A stretch of 38,105 nt of DNA from an uncultured Brachyspira sp. GTDB lineage: Bacteria; Spirochaetota; Brachyspiria; Brachyspirales; Brachyspiraceae. The notes beneath the pieces were generated by a model, which saw nothing but the letters and a program-made list of their open reading frames with translations, was not told the origin of the DNA and ran no database searches. The stretch spans positions 1-38,105 of the forward strand of contig NZ_CALXKQ010000026.1 of assembly GCF_944388875.1 (NCBI RefSeq), read 5' to 3'. Of the stretch, positions 10,161 through 18,778 are shown piece after piece (positions within the stretch are counted from its first letter, which is position 1; every line of letters starts with the position of its first letter). The position numbers and the translations under genes were made by a program.

Positions 10161-10302
10161 ATATATTACCAAATAAAAGTTTCGAACTTCTGACAACTTT
10201 AGTTGTCAGAATATTAACGTGAAAAACTTTTATATATTACCAAATAAAAGTTTCGAACTTCTGACAACTTTAGTTGTCAGAATATTAACGTGAGAAACTT
10301 TT
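10161..10302. repeat. Two tandem 71-bp copies, each a nested hairpin
   Basis: Units 10161-10231 and 10232-10302 differ at one base (GTGAAAAAC against GTGAGAAAC). Each holds a stem TTCTGACAAC with GTTGTCAGAA around a TTTA loop, enclosed by AAAAGTTT with AAACTTTT. A third truncated start (TATATATTA) continues across the argJ stop codon, which therefore lies in repeat-derived DNA. They may act as terminator or 3' stabiliser for argJ. Confidence 0.9.
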
Positions 10303-11488
10303 ATATATTATAAGAAGAATGTATTGATATGTATTCTTGAGTTAAATCAGTGAAATAGTAATAATCTTCATATTTTGTATTATAGCCCAAATCTATAGTA
10401 ATATAATTTTCTTTTTTTTCTTTGCTTATATCTTCTTTAAGTTTTTTAATATTTTGCTCTGTTTTATTAATACTTCCATTTTTGTATATCTCTATATCGT
10501 TAACATATAATGACAAATTATTAATATTAACATCTATATTACCCAAAACAGATAATATCTTTTCAAAATTAGGATTTTTAGAAAGAAACAATATTTTAAC
10601 CAAATTAGAAACAGCTATTTTCTGAGCAGCAGTAAAGGCATCCTTTTGACTTTTAGCTCTCTTCACAGAAACTATAATAGTTTTTGTGATTCCTTCACCG
10701 TCTAATATTATCATTTTAGCAAGATAAGCACATATCTCATCTAATCTATTTTTCAAATCTTTAAATAATTTTTTATTTCCTTCAGTTATGGGCTTATTAT
10801 TAAGAGCTCCATTAGCCATGATAACAGCCATATCATTTGTAGAAGTTTCTCCATCTATAGATATTCTATTAAATGTTTTATCTACAGATTCTCTAAACGC
10901 CTTATCCAAAGCATTTTTTTCAATATTTAAATCTGTAAATATAAAAAGCAAAATAGTAGCCATATTAGGATGAACTATAGAACTTCCTTTAGCAACAGCA
11001 TAAAATTTAGCAGTCTTTCCCGATACATCCAATTCCGTTGTATATATTTTATCGAATTTATCTCTAGTTTGAATAGCCCTTGCGATATTATCAAAATTAT
11101 TGTTAAAAGACTTATTTGCTTTATCGATACCATTTTTTATTTTTTTAGTATCTAATTCTACCCCTATAATACCAGTGGAAGATATTAATATATTATCTTT
11201 TTTAATATTGAATTTGTCGGATGCATATTTAACTATATCAATAACATCATCCAAGCCTTTTTTACCAGTTAAAGAATTTGCTATTTTACTGTTCACTATT
11301 AATAAATTTATTTTGTTTTTATCATTCTTTTTAGAAAAAATAATAGGAGCAGCCTGAAAAGTATTTTGAGTATATAAAGCAGATACTATACTTGGAGGAT
11401 CACTTTTTATAACAGCAAGATCATAATCATTATTTTTAAGACCGCATTTTACAGCAGCAGATGAAAACCCCAGAGGTATATCAGACAT
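10301..11488 (-). CDS. argJ: Glutamate N-acetyltransferase / amino-acid acetyltransferase
   Basis: About 395 residues. ArgJ moves acetyl from N-acetylornithine to glutamate (and may also use acetyl-CoA) in arginine biosynthesis, cytoplasmic. The self-cleavage site is visible in VHPNMATILL, between Ala177 and Thr178, giving alpha and beta chains. SIDGETSTNDMAVIMANGA is the other family signature. I place the start at the ATG at 11488 (MSDIPLGF), because GAGGAGG stands nine bases upstream and the alternative start at 11521 has none; the family begins close to this point. It overlaps the upstream zinc-ribbon gene by 8 bases, so translation is probably coupled. No other arg gene is in the window. 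Its stop codon lies in a tandem repeat. Confidence 0.92.
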   Translation of the reverse strand: MSDIPLGFSSAAVKCGLKNNDYDLAVIKSDPPSIVSALYTQNTFQAAPIIFSKKNDKNKINLLIVNSKIANSLTGKKGLDDVIDIVKYASDKFNIKKDNILISSTGIIGVELDTKKIKNGIDKANKSFNNNFDNIARAIQTRDKFDKIYTTELDVSGKTAKFYAVAKGSSIVHPNMATILLFIFTDLNIEKNALDKAFRESVDKTFNRISIDGETSTNDMAVIMANGALNNKPITEGNKKLFKDLKNRLDEICAYLAKMIILDGEGITKTIIVSVKRAKSQKDAFTAAQKIAVSNLVKILFLSKNPNFEKILSVLGNIDVNINNLSLYVNDIEIYKNGSINKTEQNIKKLKEDISKEKKENYITIDLGYNTKYEDYYYFTDLTQEYISIHSSYNI

Positions 11489-11993
11489 TAAATAAATCCT
11501 CCTCTTCAGGATCTGCATCATCTTCTACTTTTTTTATTTTCTTATTTTCATAATTTATTCTTTTACGTACAAAAAATCTAGTATTTTTTCCGCTTTGTCG
11601 CTCTTGTATAATACCAAAAGTTCCAGAACCAAGATAAACTATCTTATCCTCGTCCTCCATCTCTGAAATGTTATTATCCCTAATTTCATTTAGAATACAT
11701 TCAAAATGAGCAAGTTCTCCAGTTGCATTATGTCTTATAGCTTCTTCTATAATATAAATAGGTTCATTACAAACAGGACATATAGGTCTTTCAACATCTT
11801 CCCTCATACGTCTTTTAAGATAGCTTTTTTCATATTCCTCTATAGTTTTTTCTTGATATTTATTGTTATGATTATATTTTTTCTTATTATTATAGTTATT
11901 ATTTTTATTTTTCTTATTATTGTTATAGTTATTATTACTATAAAATTTTTTATTATTATCTTTACTAAATTTTTTGAATTTTTTTTCTGACAT
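11481..11993 (-). CDS. Hypothetical protein with Asn/Lys-rich N-terminus and zinc-ribbon-like centre
   Basis: A 170-residue protein. Residues 1-50 are low-complexity Lys/Asn (NNNYNNNKKNKNNN), strongly basic. Residues about 70-105 hold ICPVCNEPIYIIEEA and HFECIL, a CxxC...HxxC pattern that suggests one zinc site. The tail is acidic (DDADPEEEDLF). I do not know the family; a basic disordered tail with a zinc knuckle would fit nucleic-acid binding, which is inference only. AAGGTGG lies upstream of the ATG. It overlaps argJ by 8 bases and lies downstream of the Asp-rich gene, with a perfect 11-bp hairpin between them. Confidence 0.75.
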   Translation of the reverse strand: MSEKKFKKFSKDNNKKFYSNNNYNNNKKNKNNNYNNKKKYNHNNKYQEKTIEEYEKSYLKRRMREDVERPICPVCNEPIYIIEEAIRHNATGELAHFECILNEIRDNNISEMEDEDKIVYLGSGTFGIIQERQSGKNTRFFVRKRINYENKKIKKVEDDADPEEEDLFNV

Positions 11994-12009
11994 TAAACCA
12001 CCTTTTGAT

Positions 12010-12048
12010 ACAAAGCAATACTATTAAAAAACAATAATATTGCTTTGT
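12010..12048. other. Perfect 11-bp hairpin between two genes
   Basis: ACAAAGCAATA (12010-12020) pairs with TATTGCTTTGT (12038-12048) around a 17-base loop. It lies directly upstream of the ribosome site of the gene at 11993 and 12 bases after the stop of the Asp-rich gene. On the minus strand no U tract follows, so it may be an RNA-processing or 3'-stabilising hairpin and not a classical terminator. Confidence 0.6.
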
Positions 12049-12060
12049 ATAAAAAATTAA

Positions 12061-12465
12061 TTATTTATCGTCATAATCATCATCATAATCTTCATCATAA
12101 TCATCGTCATAGTCATCATCATAATCATCGTCATCATCGAAATCATCGTCAAAATCATCATCAAAGTCGTCATCAAAATCATCTATATCATCATCATCGT
12201 AGTCGTCGTCATCATCGTCGTAGTCGTCGTAGTCATCATAGTCTTCATCGTCGTAGTCATCATCATCATCATAGTCGTCGTCAAAATCATCATCATCAAA
12301 GTCCTCATCGTCATCATCATAGTCGTCATAGTCATCATCATCATCGTAATCCCCATCGCTATAATTATCACCATCTTCTTCATCATCTTTAAACCTTCTT
12401 GTTGCAAAATAACCATTATTATTTAATAATTCATCTAATAAATTCATAGATTCTAACTCTTCCAT
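12061..12465 (-). CDS. Extremely Asp-rich low-complexity protein
   Basis: A 134-residue protein. Residues 1-25 are ordinary (MEELESMNLLDELLNNNGYF), and from about 26 to the end it is almost only Asp interrupted by Tyr, Phe and a few Glu, in repeats such as DDDYDDDDDYDD and FDDDFDDDF. The predicted charge is very negative and the chain should be disordered unless it binds cations or a basic partner. The start is supported by GGAG eight bases upstream. The DNA is a GAT/GAC triplet run, so slippage would change length without shifting frame. The opposite strand shows a His-rich ORF that is only its shadow. Possible roles are DNA mimicry, metal buffering or pairing with the basic neighbour; none is shown. 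Confidence 0.75.
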   Translation of the reverse strand: MEELESMNLLDELLNNNGYFATRRFKDDEEDGDNYSDGDYDDDDDYDDYDDDDEDFDDDDFDDDYDDDDDYDDEDYDDYDDYDDDDDDYDDDDIDDFDDDFDDDFDDDFDDDDDYDDDYDDDYDEDYDDDYDDK

Positions 12466-12627
12466 TTTTATTTACTCCATAATTCGTATAATTTTTAAGT
12501 ATATTAATACATAAGTTTTTTTTGTCAAGTATATAATATAGAATTTTTATGTTTGAAAATCAGTAAATATATATATTAATTTAAATAATAGTTTTATACT
12601 CCTATATAAAATTTAATAAAACATATA

Positions 12628-13383
12628 TCATAATCTAACATCAATATTATTTTCACGAAGATACTTCTTCAATTTTTTTATTTCTATTTCTTTAAAATGA
12701 AATATAGAAGCCGCAAGCCCTGCATCTACTCCGCTTATTTGAAAAACATCCTTAAAATGCTCCATATTTCCAGCCCCTCCTGAAGCTATTAGCGGTATTG
12801 ATACATTTTTAGCGATCTCACTAAGTAATTCTATATCAAAACCATTTTTTACCCCATCAGTATCTATACTATTTATAACAAGCTCTCCAGCCCCATTTTT
12901 CTCACCATTTACAGCCCATTCAACAGCATCAATATTGGTATCTTCACGTCCGCCCTTAGCAAATACAGAATATCTTCCATTAACTCTCTTTATATCAATA
13001 GAAAGAACAACACATTGATTTCCATATTTTTCCGCCGCTTCACGTATCAAATTAGGATTCTTTATAGCTCCAGAGTTTACACTAACCTTATCAGCACCAG
13101 ATTTTAATACTATATCAAAATCTTTTATGCTGTTTATACCGCCTCCAACTGTAAGAGGAATAAATATCTCCTTTGCCACTCTTTCTAATACATTAACAAA
13201 TAAACTCCTATCCTCATAAGAAGCAGTAATATCATAAAATACAAGCTCATCAGCTAAAGAATTATTATAATATTTTGCAAGCTCTACAGGATCATCAACA
13301 TCTTTAAGTCCTTCAAAATTTGTACCCTTTACAACCCTTCCATCTCTGACATCTAAACATGGTATAATTCTTTTTGTTATCAT
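12628..13383 (-). CDS. hisF: Imidazole glycerol phosphate synthase cyclase subunit
   Basis: 251 residues of the HisF half-barrel-duplicated TIM barrel. With HisH it turns PRFAR and ammonia into imidazole glycerol phosphate and AICAR in histidine synthesis. Both catalytic Asp residues are in place: Asp11 in RIIPCLDVRDG and Asp130 in VVLSIDIKR. The phosphate-binding GGGIN and ASGGAG are also visible. I chose the ATG at 13383 over the GTG three codons upstream, because the GTG overlaps the AGGTG ribosome site and family members begin M-x-x-KRIIPCLD. No hisH or other his gene lies nearby. It is divergent from the MATE gene at 13529. Confidence 0.95.
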   Translation of the reverse strand: MITKRIIPCLDVRDGRVVKGTNFEGLKDVDDPVELAKYYNNSLADELVFYDITASYEDRSLFVNVLERVAKEIFIPLTVGGGINSIKDFDIVLKSGADKVSVNSGAIKNPNLIREAAEKYGNQCVVLSIDIKRVNGRYSVFAKGGREDTNIDAVEWAVNGEKNGAGELVINSIDTDGVKNGFDIELLSEIAKNVSIPLIASGGAGNMEHFKDVFQISGVDAGLAASIFHFKEIEIKKLKKYLRENNIDVRL

Positions 13384-13462
13384 TAAAAACACCTAATTTA
13401 ATTTATATAAAATTATACAGTAAAATAACTATTTCGTAAAGATATATTATAAAATTCCATTC

Positions 13463-13490
13463 TTGAAAAATTAATAAAATAAAATATACT
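13463..13490 (+). promoter_or_regulatory. Candidate promoter for the MATE gene
   Basis: TTGAAA (13463-13468), a 16-base spacer and TATACT (13485-13490) lie about 40 bases before the start codon at 13529. AT-rich context lowers the weight of this match. Confidence 0.4.
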
Positions 13491-13528
13491 TGAAGTATTA
13501 TTTTTGTATATGACGGCGGAATATTTAA

Positions 13529-14914
13529 ATGAATTATAATAATCAAGTAACTTCTAATCCTTTATACTATGAAAAACCATATAAGCTGCTTTTTAAATAT
13601 GCTGCTCCAAGTATAATTTCAATGCTTGTAGGTTCTTTATATAATATAGTAGATCAAATATTTATAGGACAGGGTATAGGAATAAACGGAAATGCTGCTA
13701 CAAATGTTGCTTTTCCTCTAACTATTATATGCATGTCAATAGCATTATTTCATGGATTTGGCAGTGCCTCATTCTACAGCATATTATTAGGTCAGGGAAA
13801 TAATAAAAAAGCGGCAACAATAATAGGCAATACTATAGTATCAGCACTTACATTAGGTTTTATATTCACAATTATAGTAAAGCTGTTTAATAAAAACTTT
13901 ATGATAATGTTCGGCTCTACAAAAGAAGTTCTGCCTTATGCTGTTGAATATACAAATATAACGTCATTGGGTTTTATACCTTTTATATTCTCTACTATGA
14001 TGAGCCATATAATAAGAGCTGACGGAAGTCCTCAGTATTCTATGATATCAGTACTTACAGGTGCTATTGTAAACACTATATTAGACCCTATTTTTATATT
14101 TAAATTTGATATGGGAATGTCTGGGGCAGCACTTGCAACCATAATAGGACAATTCATTTCTTTTATAATAGTTTTCAGATATTTATTCAGATTCAAACAT
14201 ATAAAATTTGAAAGAGAAAATTTTATAGTAAAGCCTAAAAATGTATTAAAAGTATTTTCTTTAGGCTCATCATCAGGCTTTAATCAATTAGCTATGATGG
14301 CAGTACAAATTACTATGAATAATGTTCTAAGCTATTATGGAAGCAATTCCATATACGGAGGCAATATACCTTTGGCAGTTGCTGGTATCATTGCTAAAAT
14401 TAATATGCTTGTAATGGCTTTTATAATAGGATCATCTCAGGGAAGTCAGCCTATAATAGGATTTAATTATGGGGCAAAAAATTATGACAGAGTTATAAGT
14501 ACTTACAGACTTACCATAACAATAACTACGATAATGGCTTTCACAGCATTTATATTATTCCAAACATTCCCAAGGCAGATTGTAGGGATATTTGGGGATG
14601 GAAGCGATTTGTATTTCCGCTTTGCCGAAGAGTATATGAGAATATATATGGCTCTTATGGTAATAAACGGCATTCAGCCTGTAACTGGAACATTTTTTAC
14701 TTCATTAGGAAAGGCTTTTAAAGGGGCATTTATATCCATGACAAGACAGATAATATTTTTACTTCCTCTTATAATAATACTTCCTAGAATACTCGGTATA
14801 GACGGAGTAATGTATGCAGGTCCTGTTGCTGACGGAGCTGCTTTAATTGTTACAGTTATAATGGTAAGCCATGAAATAAAAAATTTAAAAAGATTAAAAG
14901 AAAGTAATTTATAA
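13529..14914 (+). CDS. MATE family multidrug/cation efflux transporter
   Basis: A 461-residue inner membrane protein with about 12 hydrophobic segments, the size of MATE exporters, which expel cationic compounds in exchange for Na+ or H+. Family features are LFKYAAPSIISMLVGSLYNIVDQIFIGQG at the N-terminus, the matching second-half segment GSSQGSQPIIGFNYGAKNY (about 310), and ALGKAF-type FTSLGKAFKGAF near 395. It looks closest to the DinF/VmrA-like branch, judged by eye. It is a single gene, divergent from hisF and convergent with the aminotransferase operon, with a shared terminator 5 bases after the stop. The substrate cannot be read from sequence. Confidence 0.9.
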   Translation: MNYNNQVTSNPLYYEKPYKLLFKYAAPSIISMLVGSLYNIVDQIFIGQGIGINGNAATNVAFPLTIICMSIALFHGFGSASFYSILLGQGNNKKAATIIGNTIVSALTLGFIFTIIVKLFNKNFMIMFGSTKEVLPYAVEYTNITSLGFIPFIFSTMMSHIIRADGSPQYSMISVLTGAIVNTILDPIFIFKFDMGMSGAALATIIGQFISFIIVFRYLFRFKHIKFERENFIVKPKNVLKVFSLGSSSGFNQLAMMAVQITMNNVLSYYGSNSIYGGNIPLAVAGIIAKINMLVMAFIIGSSQGSQPIIGFNYGAKNYDRVISTYRLTITITTIMAFTAFILFQTFPRQIVGIFGDGSDLYFRFAEEYMRIYMALMVINGIQPVTGTFFTSLGKAFKGAFISMTRQIIFLLPLIIILPRILGIDGVMYAGPVADGAALIVTVIMVSHEIKNLKRLKESNL

Positions 14915-14918
14915 TAAA

Positions 14919-14953
14919 AAACAGCACAGAGAGTATTAATCCCTATGCTGTTT
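14919..14953. terminator. Hairpin between convergent genes
   Basis: AAACAGCA (14919-14926) pairs with TGCTGTTT (14946-14953). It lies between the convergent stops at 14914 and 14974 and could serve both. The flanks hold A and T runs on either side. Confidence 0.7.
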
Positions 14954-14973
14954 GTAATTCCAATTTAAGAATA

Positions 14974-16140
14974 TTATTTTTTTAATTTAGCCTTAGCATC
15001 AGCAAGTCTGTCTAAAGCCTGTTTAACAGTATCTTCTTTTTTAGAAAAATGGAAGCGTATCAAGTTATTAGTAGGCTCTTTAAAGAAAGATGAACCAGGA
15101 ACAGCACCTACTCCTACTTTTTTAGCTAAATCATAGCAGAAGTCCATATCGCTGTCATAACCAAATTCGCTTATATCTACCATAACATAATAAGCACCCT
15201 GAGGCTCTGTAAATTTGAAATCCAAATTTCTTAAACCGTCTAAAAACATATCTCTCATCTTGGTATACTTTTCCTGCAATTCATCATAATAGGAATAAGG
15301 AAGTTTTAACCCCTCAACAGCAGCCTCCTGCAATGGAGCAGCAGCACCCACAGTAAGAAAGTCATGTATCTTTTTAGCAGCATCTACAACATGCTTAGGT
15401 CCTATTATATATCCAAGTCTCCAGCCCGTAATATGATAAGTTTTTGAAAGCGAACTGCAGCATACAGTTCTATCGAACATATCAGGTAATGATGACATAT
15501 AAATATGCTTATAAGGCTTATATACAATATGCTCATATACCTCATCAGTAATAACATAAGCATCATATTTTTTAGCCAAAGAAGCAATTATCTCCAATTC
15601 CTCCCTAGTAAAAACCTTTCCTGAAGGATTGGAAGGATTGCATAAAATCAAAGCCTTAGCATTTTGTTTGAATGCATCCTCTAACTCATTAGCATCAAAA
15701 TTAAAATCAGGCTGTCTTAACGGCACAAATATAGGATCAGCACCAGAAAGTATAGCATCAATGGCATAATTCTCATAATAAGGAGAAAATACTACAACCT
15801 TATCTCTAGGATTGCAAACCGCCATCATGGCAGCCATCATAGCCTCAGTGCTTCCGCATGTAACTACAACATTGTCAGTTGAATTAATATTATTCAATCC
15901 CATAAAATGCTTCTGTTTTTCTATTAAAGCATCTCTGAACTTCTGAGAACCCCAAGTAACCGCATATTGATGAGGTCCTTCATTAGCAACTTCTATCAAT
16001 CTGTCCGTTATAACTTTAGGCGGATCAAAATCAGGAAAACCCTGAGACAAATTGACAGCATCATACTCTATACATACTCTTGTCATTCTTCTTATGACAG
16101 AGTCTAAAAATATTTTTGTTCTTTCACTTAAATCTCTCAT
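14974..16140 (-). CDS. PLP-dependent class I/II aminotransferase, possibly methionine-active
   Basis: A 388-residue fold-type I aminotransferase, cytoplasmic. The PLP Lys233 sits in SSLSKTYHITGWRLGY. Asn171 region NPSNPSGK, the cofactor Asp199 in ITDEVYE and the substrate carboxylate Arg in LIRFHFS are present. The N-terminal NLSQGFPDFDPP is typical of the kynurenine/glutamine/methionine aminotransferase branch (KAT, YbdL), which uses bulky or sulfur amino acids. It is the last gene of the metNI operon, 34 bases after a metQ gene, which supports action on the imported amino acid: for methionine the product would be 4-methylthio-2-oxobutyrate. The substrate is inferred from context. Confidence 0.85.
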   Translation of the reverse strand: MRDLSERTKIFLDSVIRRMTRVCIEYDAVNLSQGFPDFDPPKVITDRLIEVANEGPHQYAVTWGSQKFRDALIEKQKHFMGLNNINSTDNVVVTCGSTEAMMAAMMAVCNPRDKVVVFSPYYENYAIDAILSGADPIFVPLRQPDFNFDANELEDAFKQNAKALILCNPSNPSGKVFTREELEIIASLAKKYDAYVITDEVYEHIVYKPYKHIYMSSLPDMFDRTVCCSSLSKTYHITGWRLGYIIGPKHVVDAAKKIHDFLTVGAAAPLQEAAVEGLKLPYSYYDELQEKYTKMRDMFLDGLRNLDFKFTEPQGAYYVMVDISEFGYDSDMDFCYDLAKKVGVGAVPGSSFFKEPTNNLIRFHFSKKEDTVKQALDRLADAKAKLKK

Positions 16141-16174
16141 ATAATTAACCCAGCATTAATATTATTTATTTTAT

Positions 16175-16987
16175 TTATTTCCAAGCAGGAAGATAAGAAC
16201 CTAAAAAGTTTTCGTTATAAACTTTCTCTACTATATCAGATTGATAAGCAGCTACAACTTTTTTATATAATTCATTATCTTTATCTTTAGTTCTTGCAGC
16301 TATTAAATTAACAAAAGATTTTCCGCTGTAAATAGAAGGATCATCTTTAAATATATAATCAGAACCAGGATTAAGTCCAAAATCTATAGCGTAGTTTCCA
16401 TTTATAACAGCACAAGCAACATCTGGAAGAACACCGTAAATAGCACCAGCATCCATTTCTACTATATTAAGGTTAAGAGGATTTTCTATTATATCGCTTA
16501 CAGAAGGAGTATCTCCTGCTTCTGGTCTTACTTTAATAAGTCCTGCAGCCTGTAATACTTTTAAAGCTCTTCCTCCGTTTGAAGGATCATTAGGTATTGC
16601 AACTTTATCGCCGTTTTTAACCTGACTTACATCTGTAATATTAGTAGAGTAAATATTCATAGCAGATATATAAGTATCAGCAATGGCTGTTAAATCATAG
16701 CCTTTATTTGATACTTCATCATTAAAGTATGCATAATGCTGAAAAGCGTTTAGGTCTATTTCACCGTCATTTAAAGCCTGATTAGGTATAGTGTAATCAG
16801 AAAAAGATACTAACTCAACTTTTATTCCCTCTTCTGCTAATTTTTCTACTATAGGATTCCAAATCTGATAATCAGATTCTCCAGCAAAACCAACCTTTAC
16901 AACCTGCATATCATTATTCTTGGCATTGCCGCCGCATGATAATATCAATGATGATAATATCAAAATAGATAGTAAAATTTTTTTCAT
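16175..16987 (-). CDS. metQ: MetQ/NlpA family substrate-binding lipoprotein (paralog 1)
   Basis: A 270-residue lipoprotein with signal MKKILLSILILSSLILSC and the lipidated Cys18. It is a type II periplasmic-binding-protein fold of the NlpA family that delivers methionine or related amino acids to MetNI. Family signatures are ALNDGEIDLNAFQHYAYF, IPNDPSNGGRALKVLQAAGLI and the end GSYLPAWK. Length equals that of known MetQ. It is the last of four tandem paralogs and is closest to paralog 2. A GGAG ribosome site lies upstream of the ATG. The ligand may differ from that of its sisters. Confidence 0.9.
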   Translation of the reverse strand: MKKILLSILILSSLILSCGGNAKNNDMQVVKVGFAGESDYQIWNPIVEKLAEEGIKVELVSFSDYTIPNQALNDGEIDLNAFQHYAYFNDEVSNKGYDLTAIADTYISAMNIYSTNITDVSQVKNGDKVAIPNDPSNGGRALKVLQAAGLIKVRPEAGDTPSVSDIIENPLNLNIVEMDAGAIYGVLPDVACAVINGNYAIDFGLNPGSDYIFKDDPSIYSGKSFVNLIAARTKDKDNELYKKVVAAYQSDIVEKVYNENFLGSYLPAWK

Positions 16988-17012
16988 TGTTTTTCTCCTT
17001 AAAATTAATTAT

Positions 17013-17816
17013 TTATTTCCATGTAGGTAAATAAGCACCTTTAAAATCTTCAGCATATACCTTCTCAACTTCAGCAGACTGATAAGCCTCTACAATTTTT
17101 TTGTATAATTCATTATCCTTATCCTGTGTTCTGCATGCTATCAAATTATAAAAAGAATTTCCTTCATAAATAGAAGGATCATCCCTAAATATATAATCAG
17201 CTCCAGGATTAAATCCGAAATCTATAGCATAGTTGCAGTTAATAACCGCACAAGCAACATCTGGAAGAAGGCTGTATATACTTCCTGCATCCACTTCTAC
17301 TAACTCTATATTAAGCGGATTTTCTATTATATCATTAATACTTGGAGAATCTCCTGCTTCTGGTTTTACTTTAATAAGTCCTGCAGCCTCTAATACCTTC
17401 AAAGCTCTTCCGCCATTTGCAGGATCATTAGGTATGGCTATTTTATCGCCGTTTTTTACTTGACTTACATTGGTTATATTTTTTGAATATATATTCATAG
17501 CCGAAATAAAAGTAGTGCCTATTGCCGTTAAATCATAGCCTCTTGTTTTTAATTCATTATTGAAATAAGCAAAGTGCTGAAAGGCATTTAAATCTATTTC
17601 CCCATCATTCAATGCCTGATTAGGAAGAGTATAATCTGCAAAAGAGATTAATTCTACTGTAATACCTTCTTTAGCAAGTTTTTCAATAACAGGCTTCCAT
17701 ATAGTTCTGTCTGACTCCCCTACATGTCCTATTTTTACTACAGTGTTTTTCTGTGAGTTACCCGAACATGATATAAAAATCAATACGGATATAAAAATTA
17801 ATAATATTTTTTTCAT
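17013..17816 (-). CDS. metQ: MetQ/NlpA family substrate-binding lipoprotein (paralog 2)
   Basis: About 267 residues, signal MKKILLIFISVLIFISC with Cys17 as the lipid anchor. I moved the start from 17831 to the ATG at 17816, since GGAG lies nine bases before it and the longer form adds five residues that spoil the signal peptide. ALNDGEIDLNAFQHFAYF and IPNDPANGGRALKVLEAAGLI match paralog 1 closely, and it ends GAYLPTWK. It is 25 bases upstream of paralog 1. The gap before it (17817-17957) has no terminator but holds a 12-base direct repeat, AATCATCTATAA, about 48 bases apart, so an internal promoter is possible. Confidence 0.9.
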   Translation of the reverse strand: MKKILLIFISVLIFISCSGNSQKNTVVKIGHVGESDRTIWKPVIEKLAKEGITVELISFADYTLPNQALNDGEIDLNAFQHFAYFNNELKTRGYDLTAIGTTFISAMNIYSKNITNVSQVKNGDKIAIPNDPANGGRALKVLEAAGLIKVKPEAGDSPSINDIIENPLNIELVEVDAGSIYSLLPDVACAVINCNYAIDFGFNPGADYIFRDDPSIYEGNSFYNLIACRTQDKDNELYKKIVEAYQSAEVEKVYAEDFKGAYLPTWK

Positions 17817-17957
17817 GTTGATTTTCTCCATCTTTTATTTTTTATAATTAATCATCTATAATATAAACTTTACAATTTCACTTAAATGAATATAATGAAA
17901 TCATCTATAAAATAGAAGTTTTTTTAATTCAGATATAATCAAAAACGTTTAAATAAA

Positions 17958-18767
17958 TTAATAATCAGCCATAATAAGACCATTCAATTTATTTTCATTT
18001 ATTTTATTCCTAATTTTTTCTTTATAGCTTTCAGATATACGTATATAAAGCTCATTAAACTCATCCTCATCTCTTGAAACTATTAAATTAACATAAGTAT
18101 CTGAAGCATATTTACTTGGATCATCATAATATATAATATTTTCATTATCAAAATCATGAGAATAACTATAATTTACAAAAGCAGCATCAACACTGTCCAT
18201 AATAGAATATATTTTGCTTCCTTCAGTAAGTATAAAATCTAAATGAAGATGGTTCTCTCTTATATCATCAAGTTTATAATTATACATATTATTATCATTT
18301 ATTTCTTTTAATCTTACAAAACCAATAGAGTCTAATATTTTTAAAGCTCTGGATAAATTAACACTTGATTTAGGAACAGCTATCTTAGCCCCCATAGATA
18401 TCTGACCTATATTTGTGAATACCCTTGAATACATATTCATACGGGCTATATAAGTCTTAGAAATAATAGATAAGTTATATCCGTATCTGTTAGTTTCATC
18501 TACAAAAAAAGCATAATTTTGAAAAACATTTAAATCTATATCTCTATTATCTAATGCACTATTTAAATACTGATAATCAGAAAAATAAACCGTTTCTAAA
18601 ATAACATTATTTTTTAGAAAGTCATCCTTCATAGAATCCCATATTTCATAATCATATTCTCCTACATGTCCTATCTTAACAATAATTTCATCATCATTTT
18701 TATCGTTATTACTGCATGAAAATAATAATATGGTTAATAAAATCAATATTAAACTATTTCGTATCAT
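17958..18767 (-). CDS. Divergent MetQ/NlpA-like lipoprotein (paralog 3)
   Basis: About 269 residues with signal MIRNSLILILLTILLFSC and Cys18. It is clearly related to the other three (KIGHVGEYDYEIWDSM; DLNVFQNYAFF), but the loop that is IPNDPSNGGRALKVL in the sisters is here VPKSSVNLSRALKIL, and the otherwise constant DVACAVIN has become DAAFVNY. These positions line the ligand site in the family, so the ligand is probably different or binding is lost. The start at 18767 is preferred to the GTG at 18785, which lies inside the end of paralog 4; the ribosome site is weak. Confidence 0.82.
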   Translation of the reverse strand: MIRNSLILILLTILLFSCSNNDKNDDEIIVKIGHVGEYDYEIWDSMKDDFLKNNVILETVYFSDYQYLNSALDNRDIDLNVFQNYAFFVDETNRYGYNLSIISKTYIARMNMYSRVFTNIGQISMGAKIAVPKSSVNLSRALKILDSIGFVRLKEINDNNMYNYKLDDIRENHLHLDFILTEGSKIYSIMDSVDAAFVNYSYSHDFDNENIIYYDDPSKYASDTYVNLIVSRDEDEFNELYIRISESYKEKIRNKINENKLNGLIMADY

Positions 18768-18778
18768 AAAAAACTCAA

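Noticed and set aside
10181-10290. tRNA-like fragment (GTTTCGAAC)
   Set aside because: The sequence resembles a T-loop, but no acceptor, D or anticodon stems can be drawn. It belongs to the 71-bp hairpin repeat.
12045-12392. His-rich frame on the plus strand
   Set aside because: It is the complement of the GAT/GAC run that encodes the Asp-rich protein, and it lacks a ribosome site.
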